This document shows, in pieces, positions 34,247 through 43,058 of a stretch of 64,000 nucleotides of DNA. Origin of the DNA: Flavobacterium magnum (GTDB taxonomy: Bacteria; Bacteroidota; Bacteroidia; Flavobacteriales; Flavobacteriaceae); contig NZ_CP028811.1 of NCBI RefSeq assembly GCF_003055625.1, positions 558,001 through 622,000 on the forward strand, in the 5' to 3' direction. Numbering within the stretch: position 1 is the stretch's first letter; each line of letters starts with the position of its first letter. Under the pieces are notes generated by a model, which saw only the letters and a list, made by a program, of their open reading frames with translations, had not been told where the DNA came from and did not search any database. A program made the translations under genes and the position numbers.

Positions 34247-34672
34247 ATGAAAAAATTAATGATTTCCCTCTTGGCCATCGGCGCACTCTTCGTTTCATCA
34301 TGCAACGACGACGGCAAGAATCCGTCAAGTAACGGCATTGTGCAACTGACTGTCAACGGGCAGAAAAAATCGTTCAGCATTGAGTCGCACAGCGTTGACA
34401 ACGGTGGCGAAAAATGGATTACCTTCGGCGGCATTTCAGGCATTGAAAATATCGTGCTGAATATTAACGAGGGTGATTCCAGTCTCGAATCCATTTCGTA
34501 CACATTCGGCGGTCAAGTCTACACCGCATTGGAAGGGCAATTTACCAGCAACGCCACCGTGAGTACAAACGGACATGTGACCGGCACTTTCTCCGGTAAA
34601 CTTACTGCCAATGCCGAGAACCAGGTAAACCTCATTGTCTCCGCCGGGATGTTTGAGATCACCTACGATTAA
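34247..34672 (+). CDS. Small lipoprotein of unknown function
   Basis: 141 residues with a signal peptide and lipobox FVSSC (C19), so it is membrane-anchored by lipid. The mature part is mostly predicted beta strands (IVQLTVNGQKKSFSIES, WITFGGISGIENIVLNI, GHVTGTFSGKLTANAENQVNLIVSAGMFEITYD), resembling a small beta-sandwich as in several Bacteroidota lipoproteins. I do not recognise a named family. It stands alone between two terminators. Confidence 0.75.
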   Translation: MKKLMISLLAIGALFVSSCNDDGKNPSSNGIVQLTVNGQKKSFSIESHSVDNGGEKWITFGGISGIENIVLNINEGDSSLESISYTFGGQVYTALEGQFTSNATVSTNGHVTGTFSGKLTANAENQVNLIVSAGMFEITYD

Positions 34673-34689
34673 GCAAACGCCAGCAAAAA

Positions 34690-34722
34690 CAAAATCCCGC
34701 CTTGTGAGCGGGATTTTTTTAT
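34690..34722 (+). terminator. Terminator between the lipoprotein gene and sucB
   Basis: AATCCCGC and GCGGGATT flank a short loop, followed by seven Ts. A-rich sequence on the left could let it serve the convergent sucB weakly as well. Confidence 0.82.
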
Positions 34723-34735
34723 TTCGAAAACCTGA

Positions 34736-35980
34736 TTAAAGTTCGAGTGCTTTCTTAGGATTGTTATCCATCAGCAGTTCAGCAGGATTCTCAAGGCCTT
34801 CTTTCACCGCCACAAGGAATCCTACAGATTCACGCCCGTCGATAATACGGTGGTCATATGACAATGCCACATACATCATAGGGTGGATTTCAACCTGTCC
34901 GTTCACGGCGATGGGGCGCTCAATAATGTTGTGCATCCCAAGGATACCCGACTGTGGTGGGTTGATGATTGGCGTAGAAAGCATGCTTCCGAAAACGCCA
35001 CCGTTAGAAATGGTGAATGTCCCCCCTGTCATATCGTCGACGGTGATTTGCCCGTCACGGGCCTTGATGGCCAATCTCTTGATTTCAGACTCTATGCCAC
35101 GGAAAGTAAGGTTTTCCGCGTTTCTTACAACCGGAACCATCAATCCTTTCGGGCCTGATACCGCCACGGAAATATCGCAGAAATCATAGGAGATTTTCTG
35201 ATCGCCATCAATCATCGAGTTCACATCCGGATACAATTGCAGTGCCCTTGTAACCGCCTTGGTAAAGAATGACATGAAGCCCAGGCTTAATCCGCCGTGT
35301 TTTGCCTTAAATGCATCCTTGTATTCATTTCGGATTTTGTTGATTGGTGTCATGTTGACTTCATTGAAAGTCGTCAGCATGGCGGTTTCATTTTTAGCAG
35401 CTACGAGTCTCTCCGCTACCTTCCGACGCAACATAGAAAGTTTTGTGCGCTCTGAACCCCGGTTCCCGCCGGTTGGCGTACCCATTGAGGCGGGTGCATT
35501 GACCGCATCGTCTTTGGTAATCCTGCCGCCTTTACCTGTACCGGATAAAGTTGACGGATCGATATTTTTCTCGTCCAGTATTTTCCTGGCAGCAGGCGAA
35601 GGTGCACCTGTAGCATAAGTCGCGGCCGGGGTGGGTGTTGCTTTTGGAGCCTCGGTTTTCGTCGGCTCTTGTTTTGTGTCAGCTTTAGGGGCGGCAGCTG
35701 TTGCCTCTGCCTTAGGCGCTTCGGCTCCGCCGGCAGGTTTAGCGGCGTCAGTATCGATCAGGCAAACTACCTGCCCTACTTTGACCGCGTCGCCCTCTTC
35801 AGCCTTCAAAGTGATGATCCCGCTCGCTTCGGCAGGAAGTTCGAGTGTGGCCTTATCGGAATCGACTTCGGCAATGGCCTGGTCTTTTTCAACATAATCG
35901 CCGTCTTTTACTAGCCAGGTTGCGATTTCAACTTCTGTAATCGATTCTCCCGGAGACGGGACTTTCATTTCTAAAATCAT
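34736..35980 (-). CDS. sucB: Dihydrolipoyllysine succinyltransferase (2-oxoglutarate dehydrogenase E2)
   Basis: 414 residues. The lipoyl domain is at 1-75, with the modified lysine in [15 protein letters not shown], followed by an Ala/Pro/Lys-rich linker. The E3-binding domain ([31 protein letters not shown]) is near 125-160. The catalytic domain carries the histidine in [16 protein letters not shown] near the C-terminus. It is the core of the 2-oxoglutarate dehydrogenase complex in the TCA cycle. It lies downstream of sucA, with a 127-nt gap holding hairpin element copy B. The E3 subunit is not in the window. Confidence 0.96.
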   Translation of the reverse strand: MILEMKVPSPGESITEVEIATWLVKDGDYVEKDQAIAEVDSDKATLELPAEASGIITLKAEEGDAVKVGQVVCLIDTDAAKPAGGAEAPKAEATAAAPKADTKQEPTKTEAPKATPTPAATYATGAPSPAARKILDEKNIDPSTLSGTGKGGRITKDDAVNAPASMGTPTGGNRGSERTKLSMLRRKVAERLVAAKNETAMLTTFNEVNMTPINKIRNEYKDAFKAKHGGLSLGFMSFFTKAVTRALQLYPDVNSMIDGDQKISYDFCDISVAVSGPKGLMVPVVRNAENLTFRGIESEIKRLAIKARDGQITVDDMTGGTFTISNGGVFGSMLSTPIINPPQSGILGMHNIIERPIAVNGQVEIHPMMYVALSYDHRIIDGRESVGFLVAVKEGLENPAELLMDNNPKKALEL

Positions 35981-36031
35981 GATCTATAATTTTATTTGGT
36001 GTTGTCTTAATTTCAAAAATACGTTATTTTC

Positions 36032-36110
36032 TAGCCCCGATCGAAGCGGCATCCTTTTTATTTTTCCTTTAAAAATAAAAAGATATAGCGAAGAGCGGGA
36101 TTGGCTCCTA
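36032..36110 (-). repeat. Intergenic hairpin element, copy B (sucA-sucB gap)
   Basis: In the sucA sense it opens with TAGGAGCCAATCCCGCT, its first three bases being the sucA stop codon. It then has TATCTTTTTATTTTT, a loop with AAAG, the complementary AAAAATAAAAAGGAT, and ends GCCGCTTCGATCGGGGCTA. The 11-bp inner stem is perfect. It shares sequence with the elements at 13770-13849 and 51615-51693. Confidence 0.72.
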
Positions 36111-38891
36111 ATTAAATAAATTCTTATCAAAAACCATTGCAATCGCTGCAGCATGACGTTTTTTAGAACGTGCATAACTACCGGCAGCCGGTGCGCTGTA
36201 CGCCTTCAGTGAAGCGACACGCAGTTTGACTTCATTGAAATTCATCAGCATGTAGCTGTAGGCGCCCATATTCTTTGGCTCTTCCTGCGCCCAGACATAA
36301 TCGTCCGCGTTCGGGTAAGAGGCAATAATTTCCTTCAATTGATCCACAGGCAAAGGGAAGAGCTGCTCGATGCGTACCAGAGCGACATCATTACGGCCGT
36401 TGGCTTCCCTTTCTGCCAATAAATCATAATAGAATTTACCGGTGCAGAAAACGAGTGTTTTCACATCACTCTTGTTCACGGTCGTGTCATCAAGCGTTTC
36501 GCGGAATGTTCCTGTCGCAAACTCGTCGGCGGTGGAAACGACAAGCGGATGACGCAACAGACTCTTTGGCGTAAACACAATCAATGGTTTACGGTAAGTC
36601 GTTTTCATCTGCCTCCTGAGCAAATGGAAGAAGTTGGCAGGCGTGGTGCAATCAGCAACAAACATATTCTCGTTGGCACACATCTGTAAGTAACGCTCCA
36701 TCCTCGCGGACGAGTGCTCTGCGCCCTGGCCTTCATAGCCGTGTGGCAGCAACATCACCAAACCGTTTTGGTTGTTCCATTTGTCCTCCGCTGCAGAAAT
36801 GTACTGGTCAAGCATGATTTGCGCCCCGTTTGAAAAGTCCCCGAACTGGGCTTCCCAGATGGTCAGTGTTTTAGGGCTTGCCAGAGCGTATCCGTAATCA
36901 AACCCTACAACTCCGTATTCTGAAAGCAATGAATTATAGATGTGGAATTTGCCTTTGGCATTTGGAAGGTTCTGCAGCAGGATCACTTCTTCTTCTGAGT
37001 CTTCTACTTTTACGACAGCGTGGCGGTGCGAAAAAGTCCCCCTTTCGACATCCTGTCCGGAGATGCGTACATCGTATCCTTCTGTCAGTAAACTTCCGTA
37101 AGCCAGCAATTCGGCCATCGCCCAGTCGAGCTTGTCGGTCTCGAAATACATCGTCTTGCGGTCGTTGATCAGCTTCTGGATCTTGCTGATGAATTTTTTA
37201 TCCGATGGCAATTCGGTAATCACTTTTGCAATCCCGGTCAACGTGTCCTTTGGAAAAGTCGTATCGGTATTTTGAAGCATTTCTGCCTGGTCCGCCTGTT
37301 TGAAACCCTGCCATTCGTTTTGCATGAACGGTGTGATGATCGTCAGGTCCTTTTTACGGGAAGCCTCAAGGTTTTCCTCGAGCTTCGCTTTGTACGTGTC
37401 TTCAAGGCCCTTCACGAAATGGCTGTCGATGACACCGTCGGCCAATAATTTTTCTGCATAAATATCGCGCGGATTCTTGTGCTTGGCGATAATCTTGTAT
37501 AATTTGGGCTGTGTAAAACGCGGCTCGTCCCCTTCGTTGTGTCCGTATTTCCGGTATCCCAGCAAATCAATGAAGACATCGCTTCCGAACTGCATGCGGT
37601 AATCCAAAGCAAACAGCATCGCATGGACAACGGCTTCGGTATCATCAGCATTGACGTGCAATACCGGCGACAACGTCACTTTGGCGATATCGGTACAATA
37701 TGTTGAGGAACGGGCATCAAGGTAGTTGGTTGTAAAGCCGACCTGGTTGTTGATCACAATGTGGATCGTACCGCCGGTTCTGTAGCCATCGAGCTGTGCC
37801 ATCTGTACGATTTCGTAGACGATGCCCTGTCCGGCCACTGCGGCATCACCATGGAGCGCAATTGGGAGGACTTTTGAAAAATCGTCCGGGAAGTAACGAT
37901 CCTGCTTGGCGCGCGTAATGCCTTCGATCACGGCACCAACGGTTTCCAGGTGCGATGGATTCGGGGCGAGGTTGATATTGATGCTCTTCCCTGATTTGGT
38001 TTTCCTGTCGGAAGTGAGTCCGAGGTGGTATTTCACGTCGCCGTCAAAAAGCGCGTCGTCGTCATAATCCTTACCGTCAAATTCAGAGAAAATATCCTGG
38101 GTGGATTTTCCGAAGATGTTCGCCAGGACGTTGAGTCTTCCGCGGTGTGCCATTCCCATGACAAACTGCTCCACCCCTTTCTCGGCAGCGGCTTCAATCA
38201 ACGCATCGAGTCCGGGAATGATGGATTCACCGCCTTCAAGCGAGAAACGTTTTTGGCCGACGTATTTTGTATGCAGGAAGTTTTCAAAAGAAACCGCCTC
38301 ATTTAACTTTTCGAGTATGTGTTGTTTTTGTTCGGTATTGAATTTCGGGATGTTGTCGTTGTAACCGATCTTATCCTGTATCCATTGGATGACTTCGGGT
38401 TTACGGATGTACATGTATTCCACCCCGATCGATCCGCAGTAGATTTTCTTAAGGTGACCCAGAATTTCACTGAGTGTACATGGCTCAAGCTTCATCGCTT
38501 TTGCAGCGTCGAAAACGGTATTAAGGTCGGCGTCGGTTAATCCGAAGTTAGCGATGTCTAGCGTTGGCGACCAGATCCTTCTTTCACGAACGGGATTGGT
38601 CTTGGTGAATAAGTGCCCGCGTGTGCGGTAGGCATCAATTAATTTCAGGACATTAAACTCTTTCTGGAGCTTCTCGGAAACCTGGCTGAAATCCTGCGAA
38701 GTGGCAGCGGCGGCCATTTGTTGCGGCGCGCCAACCGGGTACTCATCGTTGTAGGTGGTGACCCCAAAATCAAACCCCTGCAGAAAGCTTCTCCAGCTGG
38801 GCTCGATGCTGTCAGGGTTTTCCAGATATTGGTCGTATAAATCGGCAAAAAATTCGGTATGGGCTGCGTTTAAAAAGGAAAACCTATCCAT
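36108..38891 (-). CDS. sucA: 2-oxoglutarate dehydrogenase E1 component
   Basis: 927 residues from 38891 (MDRFSFLNAAHTEFFADLYDQ). A start at 38933 would add 14 residues over the promoter region. Landmarks are the N-terminal E2-binding region, FSLEGGESIIPGLDALIEAA, VMGMAHRGRLNVLANIF, and the thiamine diphosphate region (PIALHGDAAVAGQGIVYE, VINNQVGFTT). C-terminal LPHGYEGQGAEHSSARMERYL is also present. It decarboxylates 2-oxoglutarate and transfers the succinyl group to SucB lipoate. The stop codon is the first triplet of hairpin element copy B. Confidence 0.97.
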   Translation of the reverse strand: MDRFSFLNAAHTEFFADLYDQYLENPDSIEPSWRSFLQGFDFGVTTYNDEYPVGAPQQMAAAATSQDFSQVSEKLQKEFNVLKLIDAYRTRGHLFTKTNPVRERRIWSPTLDIANFGLTDADLNTVFDAAKAMKLEPCTLSEILGHLKKIYCGSIGVEYMYIRKPEVIQWIQDKIGYNDNIPKFNTEQKQHILEKLNEAVSFENFLHTKYVGQKRFSLEGGESIIPGLDALIEAAAEKGVEQFVMGMAHRGRLNVLANIFGKSTQDIFSEFDGKDYDDDALFDGDVKYHLGLTSDRKTKSGKSININLAPNPSHLETVGAVIEGITRAKQDRYFPDDFSKVLPIALHGDAAVAGQGIVYEIVQMAQLDGYRTGGTIHIVINNQVGFTTNYLDARSSTYCTDIAKVTLSPVLHVNADDTEAVVHAMLFALDYRMQFGSDVFIDLLGYRKYGHNEGDEPRFTQPKLYKIIAKHKNPRDIYAEKLLADGVIDSHFVKGLEDTYKAKLEENLEASRKKDLTIITPFMQNEWQGFKQADQAEMLQNTDTTFPKDTLTGIAKVITELPSDKKFISKIQKLINDRKTMYFETDKLDWAMAELLAYGSLLTEGYDVRISGQDVERGTFSHRHAVVKVEDSEEEVILLQNLPNAKGKFHIYNSLLSEYGVVGFDYGYALASPKTLTIWEAQFGDFSNGAQIMLDQYISAAEDKWNNQNGLVMLLPHGYEGQGAEHSSARMERYLQMCANENMFVADCTTPANFFHLLRRQMKTTYRKPLIVFTPKSLLRHPLVVSTADEFATGTFRETLDDTTVNKSDVKTLVFCTGKFYYDLLAEREANGRNDVALVRIEQLFPLPVDQLKEIIASYPNADDYVWAQEEPKNMGAYSYMLMNFNEVKLRVASLKAYSAPAAGSYARSKKRHAAAIAMVFDKNLFN

Positions 38892-38930
38892 GATTTGGTG
38901 TAGAATATGCTGGTTGTTAAAAATGTTTTG

Positions 38931-38938
38931 CAAAAGTA
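38931..38938 (-). promoter_or_regulatory. -7 promoter element of sucA
   Basis: TACTTTTG on the minus strand ends 39 nt before the sucA ATG at 38891. Confidence 0.45.
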
Positions 38939-39004
38939 CAATAATTACGACAAACTAATAATTATTTTCTACATTTATCGCTTAAACCTGTCATAAAAAA
39001 GGCC

Positions 39005-39571
39005 ATGAAAACTGCTTGTTTTGAGAATATTCCAAAATACCTCCTGTGCCTGCTGCTGGCCAATTTACCGTTGCCGATTTTTGCGCAGGACAGCCCTTCA
39101 GGCGGCGGTGATTTCTGGAGCCATGTGCGCTTCGGTGGCGGTATCGGGGCGAGTTTCGGGAACGATTACACCAATGTGTCGCTCGCTCCGGGCGCACTTT
39201 ACCAATTCAATCAGTATTTCGGGCTGGGCGTTGGGCTTCAGGGTAGTTTCGTCAAAGTAGACGGTGATTACACCGACAGCGACCTGAACCATTACAAATC
39301 CTGGATTTATGGCGGCAGTGTGCTCGGGGCATTCAACCCAATTGAGGAGCTGCAACTTTCGGCAGAGTTGGAGCAGGTGCGCGTGAATTCCACTTTCACT
39401 TACCCAAACACACCGGACATCCGGGATAATTTCTGGAATACCGCCTTATACCTAGGGGCAGGCTATAACACCGGCGACGTCACGGTTGGCGTGCGATACA
39501 ATGTGCTTTTTGATCGGGATAAAAGCGTCTATGCCGATCCGTTCATGCCGTTTGTACGGGTTTATTTTTAG
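39005..39571 (+). CDS. Predicted outer-membrane beta-barrel protein divergent from sucA
   Basis: 188 residues with a signal peptide (KYLLCLLLANLPLPIFAQ), glycine-rich alternating strands (VRFGGGIGASFGNDY, YFGLGVGLQGSF, LYLGAGYNTGDVTVGVRYNVLF) and a final strand ending FVRVYF, as in outer-membrane barrels. I recall relatives in databases named alpha-ketoglutarate decarboxylase; nothing in the sequence supports that, and the name probably spread from the neighbouring sucA. Transport or structural role unknown. It is divergent from sucA and shares the 113-nt upstream region. Confidence 0.72.
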   Translation: MKTACFENIPKYLLCLLLANLPLPIFAQDSPSGGGDFWSHVRFGGGIGASFGNDYTNVSLAPGALYQFNQYFGLGVGLQGSFVKVDGDYTDSDLNHYKSWIYGGSVLGAFNPIEELQLSAELEQVRVNSTFTYPNTPDIRDNFWNTALYLGAGYNTGDVTVGVRYNVLFDRDKSVYADPFMPFVRVYF

Positions 39572-39604
39572 CGAACGGTGTGCATTCGGTCGATGCATTT
39601 CCCA

Positions 39605-39955
39605 TCAAAACCGGTTCCTGAACCACACCTTCTGCCACTCCCTTTTCAGGACAAGGAATGCTACCTGTCCGGCGAGTTCTGAGATATCTGAACCGTCTAA
39701 TTTTTTAATCTCGCTCTCATTGACATCAATGATGTAGAGTAAATTGAGGTATTCGGCGAATTTATACTGGATCATCCTGTAGATTTTCTCGTGCAGCTGG
39801 ATTTTGAGTTCGTCGGGACTGGTACTCATCGGGAAATCGACGCCTTCATTGGCCAGGTTGAAGTCCTTATTGACCTGCACGATGAGTTTGAGGTATAAAT
39901 CCTCTCGCTGCGCTTCTTCAAGCAGGGCTTCGGGGCTCAGGGGTACGTTGTACAT
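39605..39955 (-). CDS. Small conserved protein of unknown function, cotranscribed with polyprenyl synthetase
   Basis: 116 residues, acidic, mostly helical, no signal peptide or membrane segment. MYNVPLSPEALLEEAQREDLYLKLIVQVNKDF and IYRMIQYKFAEYLNLLYIIDVNESEIKKLDG look like conserved helices, and the basic aromatic end WQKVWFRNRF is distinctive. I do not know a named family. It starts 9 nt after the polyprenyl synthetase stop and is almost certainly translated from the same mRNA. Confidence 0.7.
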   Translation of the reverse strand: MYNVPLSPEALLEEAQREDLYLKLIVQVNKDFNLANEGVDFPMSTSPDELKIQLHEKIYRMIQYKFAEYLNLLYIIDVNESEIKKLDGSDISELAGQVAFLVLKREWQKVWFRNRF

Positions 39956-39964
39956 GGTGCGGAA

Positions 39965-40939
39965 TTAAACGTTACGCTGCATGAGCTTTTTACCGAAATT
40001 CTCGAGCATCTGCCTTTTGTCCGACGCAATTTCCATTTTTGCCAGCGTATCAAAAGCCCTTAGCGTGTATGCCTGGATGGCTTCACCGGTTGCCGCCGAA
40101 GCGCCGGACTCTTCGAAAATCTTCTTGACCGACTCAATCTTATCCGAGCTGTCCGCAGGATGGACAGAATACAAATGGGTTAATTGCTGGGCCTGCTCTG
40201 CCTTCGAAAATTCCATCGCCTTCAGATACAGGTAGGTTTTCTTATTTTCTATGATGTCGCCGCCCACCTGCTTCCCGAAAGTTTCCGGATCCCCGAAAGC
40301 ATCAAGGTAGTCGTCCTGCAGCTGGAAGGCCAATCCCAAATTGAGGCCAAAATCATAAATCAGGTCACAATTCTCCTTTGAGGTTTCGGCAATGATGGCT
40401 CCCATTTTCATCGCAGCGCCTACCAGTACTGCCGTTTTGTACTCAATCATCCTGAGGTATTCAGGAATGGTGACGTCCTCCCGGGTTTCAAAATCGACGT
40501 CTAGCTGTTGCCCTTCACAGACTTCGATCGCAGTTTTGCTGAACAACTTCGCCAGGTCACGGAATACGGGTGGCTCATATTGTTCAAAATAACGGTAAGC
40601 GAGGATCAGCATGGCGTCGCCCGACAAGATGGCTGTGTTCGTATTCCATTTTTCATGAACGGTTTCATGCCCGCGGCGCAGCGGCGCATCGTCCATAATA
40701 TCGTCGTGCACCAATGAAAAATTATGAAACATCTCTACCGCCAACGCCGCCGGGAGGGCTTCCCTGTAATCGGCGTTAAACACCTCAGCCGACATCAGCG
40801 TGAGCAGCGGGCGCATGCGCTTCCCTCCCAGATTGATGATGTAGTGCACAGGCTCATAAAGGTTTTGCGGCGATTTCAGGATGTGCTGGTCTCTGATGTA
40901 CGATTCTATAAATTCCTGATACTGTGGGATGGAATGCAT
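39965..40939 (-). CDS. Polyprenyl (geranylgeranyl-type) diphosphate synthase
   Basis: 324 residues from 40939 (MHSIPQYQEFIESYI); the longer frame to 40996 adds a non-family N-terminus. The trans-prenyltransferase motifs are intact: GGKRMRPLL (about 40-48), the first aspartate-rich motif LVHDDIMDD, and the second, FQLQDDYLDAFGD. It condenses isopentenyl diphosphate onto allylic diphosphates to make the precursors of quinones, carotenoids or other isoprenoids. The chain length (C15, C20 or longer) cannot be read reliably. It leads an operon with the 116-residue protein and is divergent from tetR. Confidence 0.9.
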   Translation of the reverse strand: MHSIPQYQEFIESYIRDQHILKSPQNLYEPVHYIINLGGKRMRPLLTLMSAEVFNADYREALPAALAVEMFHNFSLVHDDIMDDAPLRRGHETVHEKWNTNTAILSGDAMLILAYRYFEQYEPPVFRDLAKLFSKTAIEVCEGQQLDVDFETREDVTIPEYLRMIEYKTAVLVGAAMKMGAIIAETSKENCDLIYDFGLNLGLAFQLQDDYLDAFGDPETFGKQVGGDIIENKKTYLYLKAMEFSKAEQAQQLTHLYSVHPADSSDKIESVKKIFEESGASAATGEAIQAYTLRAFDTLAKMEIASDKRQMLENFGKKLMQRNV

Positions 40940-41025
40940 GAAAAACAAAATTTCCGCTAAAGTACTGCATTCACGCGGGATATCAAATTCGATCACCGCC
41001 GCAAATGTTAAATAAATGTAAATAC

Positions 41026-41068
41026 TTGGGAAACTATTTTTGTTTTCAAAGTTTCCAATCTAAATTTG
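41026..41068 (+). promoter_or_regulatory. tetR promoter with overlapping inverted repeat (candidate operator)
   Basis: TTTG (41039-41042), an 18-nt spacer and TAAATTTG (41061-41068) form a good promoter. Inverted arms TTGGGAAACT (41026-41035) and AGTTTCCAA (41050-41058) straddle the -33 element; the inner GGAAACT/AGTTTCC pair is perfect and one extra G interrupts the outer part. Confidence 0.5.
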
Positions 41069-41083
41069 CCAAAAATTTTAACA

Positions 41084-41695
41084 GTGGAAAATCCGAAAAT
41101 TAAGATTATCGAGCGTGCCGCCGATTTGTTCCTGAAGCTTGGTTTCAAGAGCATTACGATGGATGACATCGCCACTGACATGGGTATTTCCAAAAAAACG
41201 ATTTATAAGTATTTCGAAAATAAGGAGCTGCTGATTGAAGCCACTACCGAAATGGTGCAGCAACAAATCAAGCAGGCCATGGAAACCATTTTTTCAGAAA
41301 ACCACAATCCTGTTTGCGAAAATTTCGAAATCCGTAAAATGTTCAAGGAATTGTTCCAAGCGGCGCACACCTCCCCTTTATATCAATTGCGGAAACATTA
41401 TCCTGAAATCCACCATAAAGTGATGGCATTCCAGTTCGAAGAATGTGCAGGGTTTATCAGGCACAATGTCGTGAAAGGCATCGAACAGGGTTATTACCGC
41501 GAGGACATTCCGTTAGAACATATCGTGAAGTTTTATTACGCGCTGATTTTCAGCATCAATGAGAATACCATCCTGGAAAAAGACGCACTGGTCCTGGAAT
41601 TGTCTGCCTTGGAATACCATACCCGTGCCATCGCCACCGAAAAAGGCCTGGCTGAACTGGAGAAACACTTACACCTAAATAAAAACCATCAATGA
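41084..41695 (+). CDS. TetR-family transcriptional regulator of the efflux operon
   Basis: 203 residues from a GTG start at 41084 (MENPKIKIIERAADLFLKLG). A TTG start at 41066 would lie inside the -7 box, so I reject it. The N-terminal helix-turn-helix is standard TetR: FKSITMDDIATDMGISKKTIYKYFENKELL (about residues 21-50). The C-terminal ligand domain is helical and variable, so the inducer cannot be guessed. Its last codons overlap the TolC-like gene by 4 nt (ATGA), so it is the first gene of the efflux operon. Confidence 0.92.
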   Translation: MENPKIKIIERAADLFLKLGFKSITMDDIATDMGISKKTIYKYFENKELLIEATTEMVQQQIKQAMETIFSENHNPVCENFEIRKMFKELFQAAHTSPLYQLRKHYPEIHHKVMAFQFEECAGFIRHNVVKGIEQGYYREDIPLEHIVKFYYALIFSINENTILEKDALVLELSALEYHTRAIATEKGLAELEKHLHLNKNHQ

Positions 41696-43035
41696 GAAAA
41701 ATCACACTAATCACATTCCTGTTACTGGCCATTGGGATAACGGCGCAGGACAAACAACCGGAAAAATTTTCCTTCAGCCTCGAACAGGCGATCAGCCACG
41801 CGCTTGAACACAATTATACCGTGATCAATTCGGGGCGCGATATTGACATTGCCAAAAAGAAAAAGTGGGAAACCACCGCTTCGGGTCTTCCGCAGATCAA
41901 TGCCGGTGTCGATTACCAATACAATTTTGAATTGCAGAAGTCAATCGTACCCGCAGAATTCTTCGGTGGGAATCCGGGCGAATTCATCGAGGTGGCTTTT
42001 GGCACCAAACATACGATGACCGGTCGCGCGACCCTGAGCCAACTGATATTCGACGGCTCTTACATTGTGGCACTGCAGGCATCTAAAACGTATCTTCAAT
42101 ACTACCAGAACGCCAAAGTCAAAACCGACAACGAGGTGCGTGAGATGGTTGTAAATGCCTATGGCAACGTACTCTTAGCCGAAGAGAGCATCGCCATCTT
42201 GGAAAAAAATAAGGGCAATCTGCAGAAGATTTTTGGCGACACACAGGAAACCTTCAAAAACGGACTGATTGAAGAGGAAAATGTCGAGCAACTGCAGATT
42301 ACGCTGGCCACAGTGAACAGCAGTCTGAATAATGCCATCCGACTGCGCGACATCGCGTATAAAATGCTCAAGATCAACCTGGGGCTGGACATCAGCGACG
42401 AACTCACACTAACCGACAAACTCGACAGCCTCACACTGCAGAATCTGGACCTGGCGCTGTCACAGGCAGGTTTCAATGTAAAAGAGAACATCGACTACAA
42501 AATCGCGCAAAACTTCACTGAGCAGCGTAAACTTGAATACAAACTCGAGCGCAGCAAGGCGCTGCCCACGCTGTCAGCGAACCTGAACTTCGGTTACAAC
42601 GCATTTAACGACCAGTTTGAATTTTTCCAGAAAGACCAGAAATGGCTCAATTATTCAAACCTTGGCGTAAGCCTGAACGTCCCGATTTTCAGCAGCGGTG
42701 CCAGAAGCGCGCGGTCGCAGCAGGCCAAAATCAGGATGGAGCAGGCCAACACCCAGCTCACCGAAACGGAACAAAAACTGAAGCTGGCGTATGAAAATGC
42801 CAAAAGCGAATACGACTTTGCCGTTGAGGAATTCAACACCTCAAAATCCAACCTCAGGCTCGCCGAAAGGATTGAAAACAAACAGCAGATTAAATTTACC
42901 GAAGGCTTGTCGACGAGTTTCGATTTCAGCGACGCGCAGCGCCAGCTGTATTCCGCACAGCAAAGCTACCTGCAGTCGATGATTGATGTGATCAACAAAA
43001 AAGCTGCCCTGGAAAAAATCACCAACAACAAATAA
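41692..43035 (+). CDS. TolC-family outer-membrane efflux protein
   Basis: 447 residues with a signal peptide (LITFLLLAIGITAQ). Two long coiled-coil repeats flank strands, as in TolC/OprM: FSLEQAISHALEHNYTVINSGRDIDIAKKKKW, later SKALPTLSANLNFGYNAF, and the second helical half ending TSFDFSDAQRQLYSAQQSYLQSM. The protein would form a trimeric channel spanning outer membrane and periplasm. It overlaps tetR by 4 nt and the adaptor gene starts 23 nt later. Confidence 0.93.
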   Translation: MRKITLITFLLLAIGITAQDKQPEKFSFSLEQAISHALEHNYTVINSGRDIDIAKKKKWETTASGLPQINAGVDYQYNFELQKSIVPAEFFGGNPGEFIEVAFGTKHTMTGRATLSQLIFDGSYIVALQASKTYLQYYQNAKVKTDNEVREMVVNAYGNVLLAEESIAILEKNKGNLQKIFGDTQETFKNGLIEEENVEQLQITLATVNSSLNNAIRLRDIAYKMLKINLGLDISDELTLTDKLDSLTLQNLDLALSQAGFNVKENIDYKIAQNFTEQRKLEYKLERSKALPTLSANLNFGYNAFNDQFEFFQKDQKWLNYSNLGVSLNVPIFSSGARSARSQQAKIRMEQANTQLTETEQKLKLAYENAKSEYDFAVEEFNTSKSNLRLAERIENKQQIKFTEGLSTSFDFSDAQRQLYSAQQSYLQSMIDVINKKAALEKITNNK

Positions 43036-43058
43036 TAAACCACTAACTTCAATCATAT

